Shown here one piece after another: positions 1 through 6,453 of a DNA stretch of 64,000 bases; position 1 is the first letter of the stretch, and every line of letters starts with the position of its first letter. Location of the stretch: assembly GCA_016930075.1 (NCBI GenBank), contig JAFGHS010000036.1, forward strand, positions 1 through 64,000. The letters are read 5' to 3'. Made by a program: the position numbers and the translations under genes. The DNA is from Deltaproteobacteria bacterium. Its GTDB lineage: Bacteria; Desulfobacterota; Syntrophia; Syntrophales; JAFGHS01. The notes under the pieces are model-generated. The model saw only the letters and a list, made by a program, of their open reading frames with translations. It did no database searches and was not told the origin of the DNA.

Positions 1-413
1 GGAAGTTTTTTAAGCCGTTTAAAAATATGGCGACCGAGTTCTTCCGCGTGATCGCCCCGGGCGCGCAAAACGGGATCGGGAATTTCGCCGAATATCACCT
101 TGAGATCAAAGGCGGTTTCAACAACCGCATCCTCGGCGGTTCGTCCGTTGCGGACGCGGTCAACCATACTGCCGTGGAATAAGGGATCGGACAGGATGTC
201 GATCATCACAGGGCGGGTTTTGTCCGCCGCCGATTCCTGCAAGGCAAGAGTCACCTCAGCGCATGCCGTTTCAAGACGCACCGCCTCGGCTTCCCTGTGC
301 TCCGGAGCAACCTGCCGCCCCGTGGTTTCAAAAGCCGGCGATGACAAACGAAAGACCGGCGCAACGCCGATTCCCGGCGACAGAGATAAACCCTCGTAAA
401 CGGCTCGATTCAT
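1..413 (-). CDS. PtsI-like PEP-utilising phosphotransferase, N-terminal part (runs off the left edge)
   Basis: This is the first 137 codons of a gene that continues beyond position 1. The translation starts MNRAVYEGLSLSPGIGVAPV, the glycine-rich SPGIGVAP opening of PEP-protein phosphotransferase (enzyme I, PtsI/PtsP) proteins. A helical segment follows (EHREAEAVRLETACAEV), then a stretch ending in LRARGDHAEELGRHIFKRL that matches the R..D..D..R pattern of the PEP-utiliser N-terminal domain. Known role of the family: autophosphorylation from PEP and transfer to HPr. The catalytic His and the PEP-binding barrel would lie off the window. The ATG at 413 is preceded by a purine-rich GGGGAGGGGAGAG ribosome site. 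Whether it serves sugar PTS, nitrogen PTS or a PEP-synthase-like role cannot be told from this fragment. Confidence 0.8.
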   Translation of the reverse strand, partial: MNRAVYEGLSLSPGIGVAPVFRLSSPAFETTGRQVAPEHREAEAVRLETACAEVTLALQESAADKTRPVMIDILSDPLFHGSMVDRVRNGRTAEDAVVETAFDLKVIFGEIPDPVLRARGDHAEELGRHIFKRLKKL

Positions 414-680
414 ACTCTCCCCTCCCCTGGTCCATGATGAGTCCCCTGCCTGAAAGCTTGCGGCCTGATATTCAGCCGATGCGGGAGCGCCGCGTTATCC
501 GGATGCTTCCCGGTCATCATCCACCGGCCTTAACGCGTTCGCCTGTAAAACAATTTCTTCAAGCTTCCGGCCCCTTTTCTGCCATGCAGCCTACATCATG
601 TCAGGCCCTTTGAAAAGACCCAACCTGAGGAAAAGACACGGGAGGCAAAAAACCAACCCTCAAATGATGTCCGCCTATTT
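414..680. other. Intergenic stretch upstream of the PtsI-like gene
   Basis: No convincing gene is visible. On the minus strand there is an open run of about 32 codons ending at a TAA near 508 (containing KLEEIVLQANALRPVDDDRE). It has coding-like composition but no start codon, because an in-frame stop lies just upstream. It could be the 3' remnant of a gene broken by the neighbouring MITE-like element, or chance. Confidence 0.35.
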
Positions 681-834
681 TGATGGCCTCGTAAAAAGTG
701 CGCAACGCACCGCTCATGTCATTTCGACCCCGCATTTTGCGGGGGAGGAATCCTGAAATCATTAAAGATTTCTCGTCGTCCCGCTTCAGCGGGACTCCTC
801 GAAATGACAGAATTTGACTTTTTACGAGGTCGTC
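681..834. mobile_element. 154-bp MITE-like repeat, copy 1
   Basis: The element is bounded by imperfect terminal inverted repeats: TGATGGCCTCGTAAAAAGT at the left and the complement of TGACGACCTCGTAAAAAGT at the right. It contains further internal complementary arms (CATTTCGACCCCGCATTTTG near the left, CGGGACTCCTCGAAATGACA near the right), so a single strand could fold along its whole length. A second copy of exactly the same length lies at 55378-55531 in the opposite orientation. Neither copy carries a transposase, so a non-autonomous element mobilised in trans is the likely explanation. Confidence 0.8.
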
Positions 835-938
835 AATTTTCATGTCCATCTATTTCCTTGACCTCGTGAGGGTCTTCTTTTATGCTTTCTCCCGATAAAA
901 TCTCTGTTTCGATCTTGAAAAAAACGATTTTCAAACAA

Positions 939-973
939 AGTGTAGGGACAGATTCGAAACCTGTCCCCACACA
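939..973. repeat. REP-like palindrome (GGGACAG family), diverged copy
   Basis: TGTAGGGACAG followed after about nine bases by CTGTCCCCACA forms an imperfect hairpin in the short gap before the alcohol dehydrogenase gene. It belongs to the same palindrome family found at 8984, 13109, 41647 and 43210. Confidence 0.6.
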
Positions 974-1004
974 GACAATCACATTCAAAAAGGGGGAATA
1001 AACC

Positions 1005-2198
1005 ATGCCGTATTTTCTAAGTCCCAGGGTCATCTTCGGGAAGGGCGCCATGAAACGATTTGCCGCCGAGCTGGAAGGCAAAGGCGATAGGGCCGTCATT
1101 ATTACAGACCGGGTGTTGAAAGACAAATGTTCGGAACTTGTGGAATCACTGAAGGCCGTGGGCTATGACGTGAAAATCTGGGATGAGGTGGAGGCCGATC
1201 CAACCTTGGACATTGCCCTGGCCGCCAGCCGCTTTCTCCTCGATTGTAATCCCCAATGGGTGATCGGATTCGGCGGCGGGTCCGCCATCGACACGGCCAA
1301 GGCGGCCTGGGTGCTCTATGAACGGCCCGACCTGGCCGGCGGAGACCTGACCAAATCCATCCTGCCGAAAGCCGTCCTGAATCTGCGCCGGAAAGCCCGG
1401 CTGGCGGCGGTGCCGACGACGAGCGGCACGGGGGCCGATGTCACCTGGGTGGCCGTCCTGACGGACCGGGCCATGAACCGCAAAATTGTCTTTGCCCACA
1501 ACGACATAGTCCCCGACCTTTCCGTTCTCGAAACAAGCCTGACCCTCGGCCTGCCCAAGGGGCTCACAGCCAGTACGGGCCTGGACGTCATTGCCCACGC
1601 CATCGACGGCTATACGTCGCGGCAGCAAACGGATTTCAGCGACGGCCCCTGCCTGCAGGCCGCCAGAATGGCCATGGAATGGCTGCCTCAGGTCTGCCGG
1701 GACGGTTCCGATGTAGCGGCGCGGGAAAAGATGCTCAATGCGTCGACCATTGCAGGGCTGGGCTTCGGGAACAGCAACACGGGCCTTTCCCATGCCCTGG
1801 GACACTCGGCGGGTGCGGTCTTCCATATCGGCCACGGACGGGCCATCGGCATCGCCCTGCCCTATTCGCTGGCCTTCATCTCGACGAAACCGCCGTATGA
1901 GGGCGTACCGGACCCGCTGATGCGTCTGGCGGATATTGCCCGTTTTGTGGGCATCGATGCTGCTTCGCCCAGGGCCGCAGCAGATGCTTTAATCGACCGG
2001 ATCAGATCGATCCAGAAAGAAATCGGCGAGCCCATGAGCCTGAAGGAGGCCGGCATTCCCGAAGACCGGATGAATGCGGAGATCGATACGCTCGTAAAGA
2101 TTGCGGAAAAAGACCCGAATATGTTCACCACGCCCTGCGAATGCAAAGGCGAGGCCCTTCGCGACCTCTTCATGAAAATGTGGCGGGGAGATGATTAA
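1005..2198 (+). CDS. Iron-containing alcohol dehydrogenase
   Basis: The 397-residue protein is a full-length member of the iron-dependent (group III) alcohol dehydrogenase family, which interconverts alcohols and aldehydes with NAD(P)H in the cytoplasm. Visible signatures are the nucleotide-binding GFGGGSAIDTAKA (about 88-100), PTTSGTGADVT (137-147), and a C-terminal helical metal-binding half with TGLDVIAHAIDGY (Asp194, His198) and LSHALGHSAGAVFHIGHGRA (His263 to His277). These positions fit the family's Asp/His/His/His metal site. The ATG follows AAGGGGGAAT at good spacing. No partner gene is adjacent: the next gene downstream is an unrelated methyltransferase. The substrate cannot be deduced; primary alcohols, diols or 4-hydroxybutyrate-type substrates are all possible. 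Confidence 0.9.
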   Translation: MPYFLSPRVIFGKGAMKRFAAELEGKGDRAVIITDRVLKDKCSELVESLKAVGYDVKIWDEVEADPTLDIALAASRFLLDCNPQWVIGFGGGSAIDTAKAAWVLYERPDLAGGDLTKSILPKAVLNLRRKARLAAVPTTSGTGADVTWVAVLTDRAMNRKIVFAHNDIVPDLSVLETSLTLGLPKGLTASTGLDVIAHAIDGYTSRQQTDFSDGPCLQAARMAMEWLPQVCRDGSDVAAREKMLNASTIAGLGFGNSNTGLSHALGHSAGAVFHIGHGRAIGIALPYSLAFISTKPPYEGVPDPLMRLADIARFVGIDAASPRAAADALIDRIRSIQKEIGEPMSLKEAGIPEDRMNAEIDTLVKIAEKDPNMFTTPCECKGEALRDLFMKMWRGDD

Positions 2199-2275
2199 TA
2201 GGCATTGGGTCCACTTAAAAATCTCCAGCGGAATGAGTTTGCGGAAGCCATAAAGTATTTGCAGAAGGGGATCAT

Positions 2276-3337
2276 ATGCTTTTTCTATCGGAAAATGAAA
2301 AAAGCCAATGGGGCCGGATGGGAAAAGAGATACTGGCCGGTGGGAAAGGCCCTGATCATTTCAATGGCGATGTGCAGACCCATCTTCTGCCCATGTTTCA
2401 TTATTATGCAGGCACCCTTATGACGGCAAGGGGGCACAAGGAACGCGGGATAGAATGGCTCCGAACGGGCACCATGCTGGAGGAAGAAGGTCTTTTCTTA
2501 AATGCCTTTCTCATCGGCTTTCTGGAGCGTCACCATGGAGAACTGGAACCTCCCACTGTGTGTTTTGAGGACCCCAGGCCTTTTCTGCACTTCGCCGGTG
2601 TCCCCATCATGAAAAAGGCGAGGGGAAATTTCATCAAACACTCGGTGAACGCCATGCCGAAGATCAAAAAACCGTTCAGGTTTATGGACATCGGCTGCGG
2701 CGACGGAGGGCTTACGGCATGGCTGTTAAAGACACTTAGAGAAGCCGGTAAAGTAGATGATATCGGAGAAATATTCCTCATCGATTCCTCTCCCGCCATG
2801 ATCGACCTTGCCCGGCAGACGCTGGAAAAGGATTTTCCTCCTTCCGTCATAAAGACAATAAACAGCAAAATCCAGGATGTTTCCGAAAAGCTCGACGACA
2901 AGTACGACTTGGCCATAAGTTCTCTGGCCTATCACCATATGCCGTTGGAAAAAAAGAGAATCCACCTGAAACAATTGAAACCCTGGATCGATAACTTTAT
3001 CCTTTTTGAACTGGACGCAAATAATGACACGCCGGAGCTCCATTCGCCGGAGCTTGCTGCTTCAACGTATCAGTCCTATGGAAAAATCATCGATTTTGTT
3101 TTCTCCCATGATGGAGATGTTGATGTCGCCCAGGCAAGTGTGGATTCTTTCCTTATGACGGAAAATATATCATTCCTCACGCAGCCCAGAGGCGTCCGGA
3201 GCGATTACCACATGCTCCGTCATCAGTGGAGAGCACTCTTCGACGAGGTTCTGGGAGATGAGTTCACCTGCCGGATGGATTCCACCGCTCATTCGAATGA
3301 ATATATGGATCTCTTTACCATGTATTATGGACGGTAA
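2276..3337 (+). CDS. Class I SAM-dependent methyltransferase
   Basis: The 353-residue protein has a Rossmann-fold methyltransferase core: motif I FMDIGCGDGGLTAWLL (about 138-153), motif II FLIDSSPAMIDLA, and a motif IV-like DLAISSLAYHHMPLEKK. The first 130 residues form a helical N-terminal region (AGTLMTARGHKERGIEWLRTG resembles a TPR-type helix pair) of unknown role. The ATG at 2276 follows AGAAGGGGATC. Just upstream, in another frame, the DNA could encode EFAEAIKYLQKG, which also looks TPR-like, so the original N-terminus may have been longer and frameshifted. The methyl acceptor (small molecule or protein) is not identifiable. Confidence 0.75.
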   Translation: MLFLSENEKSQWGRMGKEILAGGKGPDHFNGDVQTHLLPMFHYYAGTLMTARGHKERGIEWLRTGTMLEEEGLFLNAFLIGFLERHHGELEPPTVCFEDPRPFLHFAGVPIMKKARGNFIKHSVNAMPKIKKPFRFMDIGCGDGGLTAWLLKTLREAGKVDDIGEIFLIDSSPAMIDLARQTLEKDFPPSVIKTINSKIQDVSEKLDDKYDLAISSLAYHHMPLEKKRIHLKQLKPWIDNFILFELDANNDTPELHSPELAASTYQSYGKIIDFVFSHDGDVDVAQASVDSFLMTENISFLTQPRGVRSDYHMLRHQWRALFDEVLGDEFTCRMDSTAHSNEYMDLFTMYYGR

Positions 3338-3411
3338 AAGAGAATATTCGTTCGTCGTTCGGGACGCCCTTAAGTTTTTAAGTTGTTCCTCCATCATCGC
3401 GCTACACCACT

Positions 3412-3472
3412 ACTAACTTAAAATCTTAAGGATGTCCCCAAGGACCCAAGGGTCTCCGTAAGTGGGTTAGGA
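3412..3472 (-). other. Possible degenerate attC site at the 3' end of the array
   Basis: Read on the minus strand, TCCTAAC and GTTAG lie 55 bases apart and can pair. Inside them TCCGTAAG-like and CTTAAGGA-like boxes on the plus strand pair with one mismatch. Position and orientation fit an attC for the zinc-ribbon cassette, but boxes are weaker than in the other two sites. Confidence 0.4.
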
Positions 3473-3475
3473 CTT

Positions 3476-3862
3476 CTATCTACACTGCTTAGCCGAACCG
3501 TGATCTTGGTGATCTGTTAACGGTTCTCTGACTTCTTTAATGACTTTCCCTGTTTTCACATCTTTAATAACCTCAATATAGAGATTGTTATCACGATCTA
3601 TTACGCGTTCCAAATGACGCCATTCAATCTCTTTGACGTAGAAATCCGCGCCGACTCGAGCATCGAAAAAGGGTTTTCCTTTTCCTTCATGCTTTCCTTT
3701 CATACGCATATGGTCATAAATACAGGCTTCTTCATCGAGCACTTCATCATGAATTCTTCCCTTTTCTTCACAAACAGGGCAAGGACTTCTTGGTTCATAC
3801 TTTGGTTCAGATAGGATTGCCCCGCATTTTTTGCACTTTGATACCTGATAATCAGGGTTCAT
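3476..3862 (-). CDS. Hypothetical zinc-ribbon protein (cassette gene)
   Basis: The 128-residue protein begins MNPDYQVSKCKKCGAIL and carries two CxxC knuckles (CKKC at about 10-13, CPVC at about 28-31), a short zinc ribbon. A charged region follows with repeated Lys/Glu and no recognised domain; the segment DARVGADFYVKEIEWRHLERV looks like a small beta/alpha unit. No enzyme motif is visible and I do not recognise the family. It sits alone between two attC-like sites, with its ATG 18 bases from the predicted crossover point, which suggests it is the single gene of one cassette. The function is unknown; a nucleic-acid-binding role is only a guess from the ribbon. Confidence 0.7.
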   Translation of the reverse strand: MNPDYQVSKCKKCGAILSEPKYEPRSPCPVCEEKGRIHDEVLDEEACIYDHMRMKGKHEGKGKPFFDARVGADFYVKEIEWRHLERVIDRDNNLYIEVIKDVKTGKVIKEVREPLTDHQDHGSAKQCR

Positions 3863-3875
3863 TGGTATTCCTTTT

Positions 3876-3938
3876 GCTAACGCTCGGTTTCACCGGCGCG
3901 GGGCTTTTTCCGCGTCCGCGTGGAAACCGTTGTTAGGG
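3876..3938 (-). other. attC-like site between the zinc-ribbon and HNH genes
   Basis: On the minus strand the site opens CCCTAACAACGGTTTCCAC and closes GGTGAAACCGAGCGTTAGC. The outer boxes CTAAC/GTTAG and inner boxes CGGTTTC/GAAACCG pair, with unequal spacers leaving unpaired bases, and a GC-rich centre. The TAACAA...GCGTTAG layout is the canonical attC pattern and orientation. The site lies three bases after the upstream stop codon and 14 bases before the downstream ATG. Confidence 0.75.
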
Positions 3939-3940
3939 GA

Positions 3941-5062
3941 TTACAATGTCAGTTCCTCGAACCGACTGGTTGAGTCCTTGAGAGTCAGCACTCTTATGCC
4001 ACCGTAACCCAACGTGCCATGAGTTGCGTAGCAATATTCAAATAGCAGGATATCCTCGACTCCATCACCGTTAAAGTCCGCCCGAACGACCTCGATCAAT
4101 TGCTGTCCCATGCCCTCATGCTCTTCGATCACAAGAAGGTTATGCGTGATGCGACGCACTACCAACGTGCCATCGGCGATTTTGCTCTGGTAGGTTGGGT
4201 TCGTGTCAGAAGATTCAGGTTCCTCCCCCATATAGGGAAACAAAGAGAACGGAAGCAGATGGAGGTCTACAATGCCGACTCTTGGGTCGGCAATGTGGCT
4301 GACATTGGGCGTGCTCGCGGCCTCAAGGGCTTTGAGCAGGCCACATTGATGCTCAAAAAACGTCGCCATTTTGATATCGAACGTCGTGAGTGCGAAATAA
4401 CCCGCCTCAATCGCAGCGTCATACTCCGTGCAGCTTCTGACATGGATTTGCTCGTCGGCGTCATTGGTGAGAGTGACTCCATCTATATCGTCATTTCTCC
4501 CAAGCCTTATGGGTCTGTTTCTCAATTCTGCTATATCAGCCTTCGCGACCGTGTGGACTTCTGAGTCAGCAAACTTCATTCCCTCTATCAGTTTGAATAT
4601 CTCAGCGGGCTGGTCGACGTACTCTTCCAAAATTCGGACGACCTCGTCGGGCGAAAGCTCTCCCCGCTCAAGGCACTGCTGCAGCAAGATAAGGGCACGG
4701 CCTCGGTTCTTTCGCTGCTCTATTCGGGCGAGATGGCCTTGAACTAAGGCCTTCTTGCTCGCAGCAAGAGCAAGAAAATAGTGAATGGGAGCGGGCTCCA
4801 AGATTACTGAGCCCTTCTGCAGGTTAATTCCCGGCTTACAAGGAAGGAGATTTTCAAACCCCGTGAGTTCGAATTTGTCATCCAAACCCAACTGGGCCTT
4901 CGTCCGGTTCAACTCGTCTGGGCTGTCGGCGAGCTTCTCGGGCAGGACATGATCTATGTGGAAGCTGCTTACGTCTATTAGTTCTCTCGTGTAACCGCAC
5001 TTCTTTTCGTGCGCCAACCAGATGGCTTCTCGTTCTGTCGCCGTAAATCTTTGATCCGCCAT
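3941..5062 (-). CDS. HNH endonuclease-like protein (cassette gene)
   Basis: The 373-residue protein has an N-terminal HNH-type pattern: an early Cys (EKKCGYTREL, about 21-30), then FHIDHVLPEKL (about 34-44) and ENLLPCKPGINLQKGS (about 70-85), matching the H-H...N...N/H order of the beta-beta-alpha-metal nuclease fold. It lacks the paired CxxC zinc knuckles that many HNH proteins have. The rest is unrecognised; the C-terminus contains DFNGDGVEDILLF, an Asp-rich loop like FG-GAP or EF-hand calcium sites. The gene is flanked by attC-like hairpins, and its ATG is 22 bases from the predicted crossover, so it looks like a cassette gene. A nuclease role in defence or mobile DNA is plausible but unproven. 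Confidence 0.65.
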   Translation of the reverse strand: MADQRFTATEREAIWLAHEKKCGYTRELIDVSSFHIDHVLPEKLADSPDELNRTKAQLGLDDKFELTGFENLLPCKPGINLQKGSVILEPAPIHYFLALAASKKALVQGHLARIEQRKNRGRALILLQQCLERGELSPDEVVRILEEYVDQPAEIFKLIEGMKFADSEVHTVAKADIAELRNRPIRLGRNDDIDGVTLTNDADEQIHVRSCTEYDAAIEAGYFALTTFDIKMATFFEHQCGLLKALEAASTPNVSHIADPRVGIVDLHLLPFSLFPYMGEEPESSDTNPTYQSKIADGTLVVRRITHNLLVIEEHEGMGQQLIEVVRADFNGDGVEDILLFEYCYATHGTLGYGGIRVLTLKDSTSRFEELTL

Positions 5063-5078
5063 CGCTCTATTCCTACAC

Positions 5079-5143
5079 CCCGAACGACAAGCTCAGCCGG
5101 AGCGGCCCAGCGGGCCGCGATCGGCTGTAGCGACTGGTTGGGT
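5079..5143 (-). other. attC-like site between the HNH and restriction-like genes
   Basis: On the minus strand it opens with a perfect RYYYAAC box (ACCCAAC) followed by CAGTCGCTACAGCCG, has a GC-rich palindromic centre, and closes CGGCTGAGCTTGTCGTTCGGG. CAGCCG and CGGCTG pair, and the flanking CGCTA/AGCT arms pair with one extra base on one side, the asymmetry typical of attC. The terminal box GTTCGGG departs from GTTRRRY at one base. Confidence 0.75.
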
Positions 5144-5176
5144 TTTCATAACATTGCCATGTTACTTAACTTCTTC

Positions 5177-5989
5177 TTAACTACTTGCTTCTGAACCTTC
5201 TTCAATTGTATTTTCATCAGAAGTGAGATTCTTTTTAGACATTTTGCTTTTTGAAAATTTGGTTAATGCTTTATTAATTTTCTTCTTTGCTTCTTCTGCT
5301 TTTTCACCTTCAACAACTTCTCTTTTCAGGACTTCTTGATAAATGACATTTCTAATTTGATCTGACGTTATTTTTATATCAGGGGATATTTTCTTTAATT
5401 CGCGCCGGAGCAATTCTATAACGGAATCACTCATAATCATTGCGCCCAAAAAGAAACGACTTAAAGCTTGTTTTTGTGAATGGAATTCATATAACGTAGA
5501 TTTTAGCCAACCTTCCTTTGATACTAAAAATAATTTTTCAATATCTTCAGCGTTCTTGTGTGACAATTGTAGAAAATCAATTTCAAATACCATTTCTTGA
5601 TCTATTGGTTTTGTATAAGCGACTTTAAAAGCTTTCCAAATTATTCCATTTGTTAAAACGACAAAATCTATACCTTGATTTACTGCGTAATCTACTGCTT
5701 GCTTGACGTAATTATCTTTTAATTCAAGACCTATAGCTTTTACCTCTATAAATAATTGAACTTTGCCATTTATTTTTGTGGCAAGATCACAATATGTTGA
5801 ACGGATTGTGAACTCTGACGTGATTTCCGAATATTTATCATAGCCGAATATTTCTGAGAGCATGTCAGTGACGATAATTACCGTGTCTGATTCGTTTACG
5901 TCTCTTGATTTTGCATTTGTTAAGATAGTCTGGAATCTTTTAATCCCTTGGGAAAGTCTCTCACTCACTTTTTGCGGTATTGATGCCAT
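5177..5989 (-). CDS. PD-(D/E)XK nuclease-like protein related to type I restriction HsdR N-terminal domains (cassette gene)
   Basis: The 270-residue protein resembles the N-terminal nuclease domain found in type I restriction R subunits and stand-alone homologues. Conserved strands surround TYCDLATKINGKVQLFIEVK, giving Asp68, Glu82 and Lys84 as a D...ExK catalytic set. These are followed by YVKQAVDYAVNQGIDFVVLT and NGIIWKAFKV, typical of that family. No helicase motor follows. The Lys-rich C-terminus (KKKINKALTKFSKSKMSKKN) may bind nucleic acid. The gene is noticeably AT-rich beside its neighbours, a sign of recent transfer, and is followed by an attC-like site. The start ATG follows AAGGAGAAAAACT. 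DNA cleavage is an inference from fold motifs; no methylase partner is near. Confidence 0.7.
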   Translation of the reverse strand: MASIPQKVSERLSQGIKRFQTILTNAKSRDVNESDTVIIVTDMLSEIFGYDKYSEITSEFTIRSTYCDLATKINGKVQLFIEVKAIGLELKDNYVKQAVDYAVNQGIDFVVLTNGIIWKAFKVAYTKPIDQEMVFEIDFLQLSHKNAEDIEKLFLVSKEGWLKSTLYEFHSQKQALSRFFLGAMIMSDSVIELLRRELKKISPDIKITSDQIRNVIYQEVLKREVVEGEKAEEAKKKINKALTKFSKSKMSKKNLTSDENTIEEGSEASS

Positions 5990-6033
5990 AGTTTTTCTCC
6001 TTATAAATATGTTGAAATGTATTTAATATTCAA

Positions 6034-6202
6034 ACCCAACAATTAATATACACAATGCGTAAAATCCGGGTTTTTGGAAAACTCTCACCCTTGTCTGGTA
6101 TTTTCCATAAACTAATATTCAATAGAAATCAAATATTTATTATTGAAAGTATGTGTAAAATATGTTTATTATCAGAAAAAACGCATTGTGTAATATCTGG
6201 GT
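6034..6202 (-). other. Possible long attC-like structure or paired operator repeats
   Basis: On the minus strand GTTGGGT (6040-6034) is a perfect GTTRRRY box. The 12-base arms TACACAATGCGT (6049-6060) and ACGCATTGTGTA (6181-6192) are perfectly complementary, with outer ACCCA/TGGGT pairing. This could be a 169-bp attC closing the array. The same two places also match as direct repeats (AAAATCCGGGTTTTTGG and AATATCTGGGTTTTTTGG), so a regulatory repeat is the alternative. Confidence 0.35.
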
Positions 6203-6243
6203 TTTTTGGCAAACAGGGATCAGGTTTATTGAGATTCATCAAT

Positions 6244-6293
6244 GGGGTAATTCGGGTAATTCGGGTAATTCGGGGTAATTCGGGGGGTAATTC
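6244..6293. repeat. Short tandem array of G(3-6)TAATTC
   Basis: Five consecutive units of TAATTC are separated by runs of three to six G residues, ending in GGGACACTTCCC. The unit is 9-12 bp and nearly perfect. The purpose is unknown; the G-run periodicity could permit G-rich strand structure. Confidence 0.85.
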
Positions 6294-6337
6294 GGGACAC
6301 TTCCCTATTTAGGAGGGGGTACCGCCACCTTGATATA

Positions 6338-6384
6338 CGCAGAAATAAGATTCAATCTTATTGTGATATTCTGCGAGTTTTTTT
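6338..6384 (+). terminator. Hairpin with T-run (terminator-like)
   Basis: CGCAGAA pairs with TTCTGCG, and the inner AATAAGATT pairs perfectly with AATCTTATT around a single C. The stem is followed by AGTTTTTTT on the plus strand. No plus-strand gene lies immediately upstream, so its target transcript is unclear; it may insulate the region from read-through. Confidence 0.5.
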
Positions 6385-6453
6385 AGTGACTTCTACTTTA
6401 GCATCACCGCCGGTATCTTCGAGATCTATGATCAAAACCCCGATTACGTCCTG

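Larger units (their letters stand above)
3412..6040 (-). mobile_element. Putative integron gene-cassette array without integrase (CALIN-like)
   Basis: Three minus-strand genes (5177-5989, 3941-5062, 3476-3862) are separated by short structured spacers with the hallmarks of attC recombination sites. These have outer R boxes of the RYYYAAC...GTTRRRY type, inner complementary L boxes with an extra unpaired base, and a total length of 60-65 bp. Start codons lie only 18-22 bases past the predicted crossover points, as is usual for cassettes. One gene per cassette and unrelated gene contents, with the first gene AT-rich, agree with this. No intI or attI is in the window. The calls for individual sites are given separately. 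Confidence 0.65.
5990..6453. other. Gene-free AT-rich segment with repeats
   Basis: No supported gene is visible here. The stretch holds the paired repeats at 6049-6212, a GGGTAATTC tandem array and a terminator-like hairpin, each listed separately. It marks the junction between the accessory island and the core metabolic region. Confidence 0.6.

Noticed and set aside
601-849. Small minus-strand open frame containing SFRGVPLKRDDE
   Set aside because: It is the translation of the MITE-like repeat; the related frame at 55235-55546 crosses the other copy. The repeat explains it better than a protein.
3338-6453. CRISPR array or prophage as explanation for the accessory island
   Set aside because: No regularly spaced repeats with unique spacers and no phage structural or integrase genes; attC-like spacers fit better.
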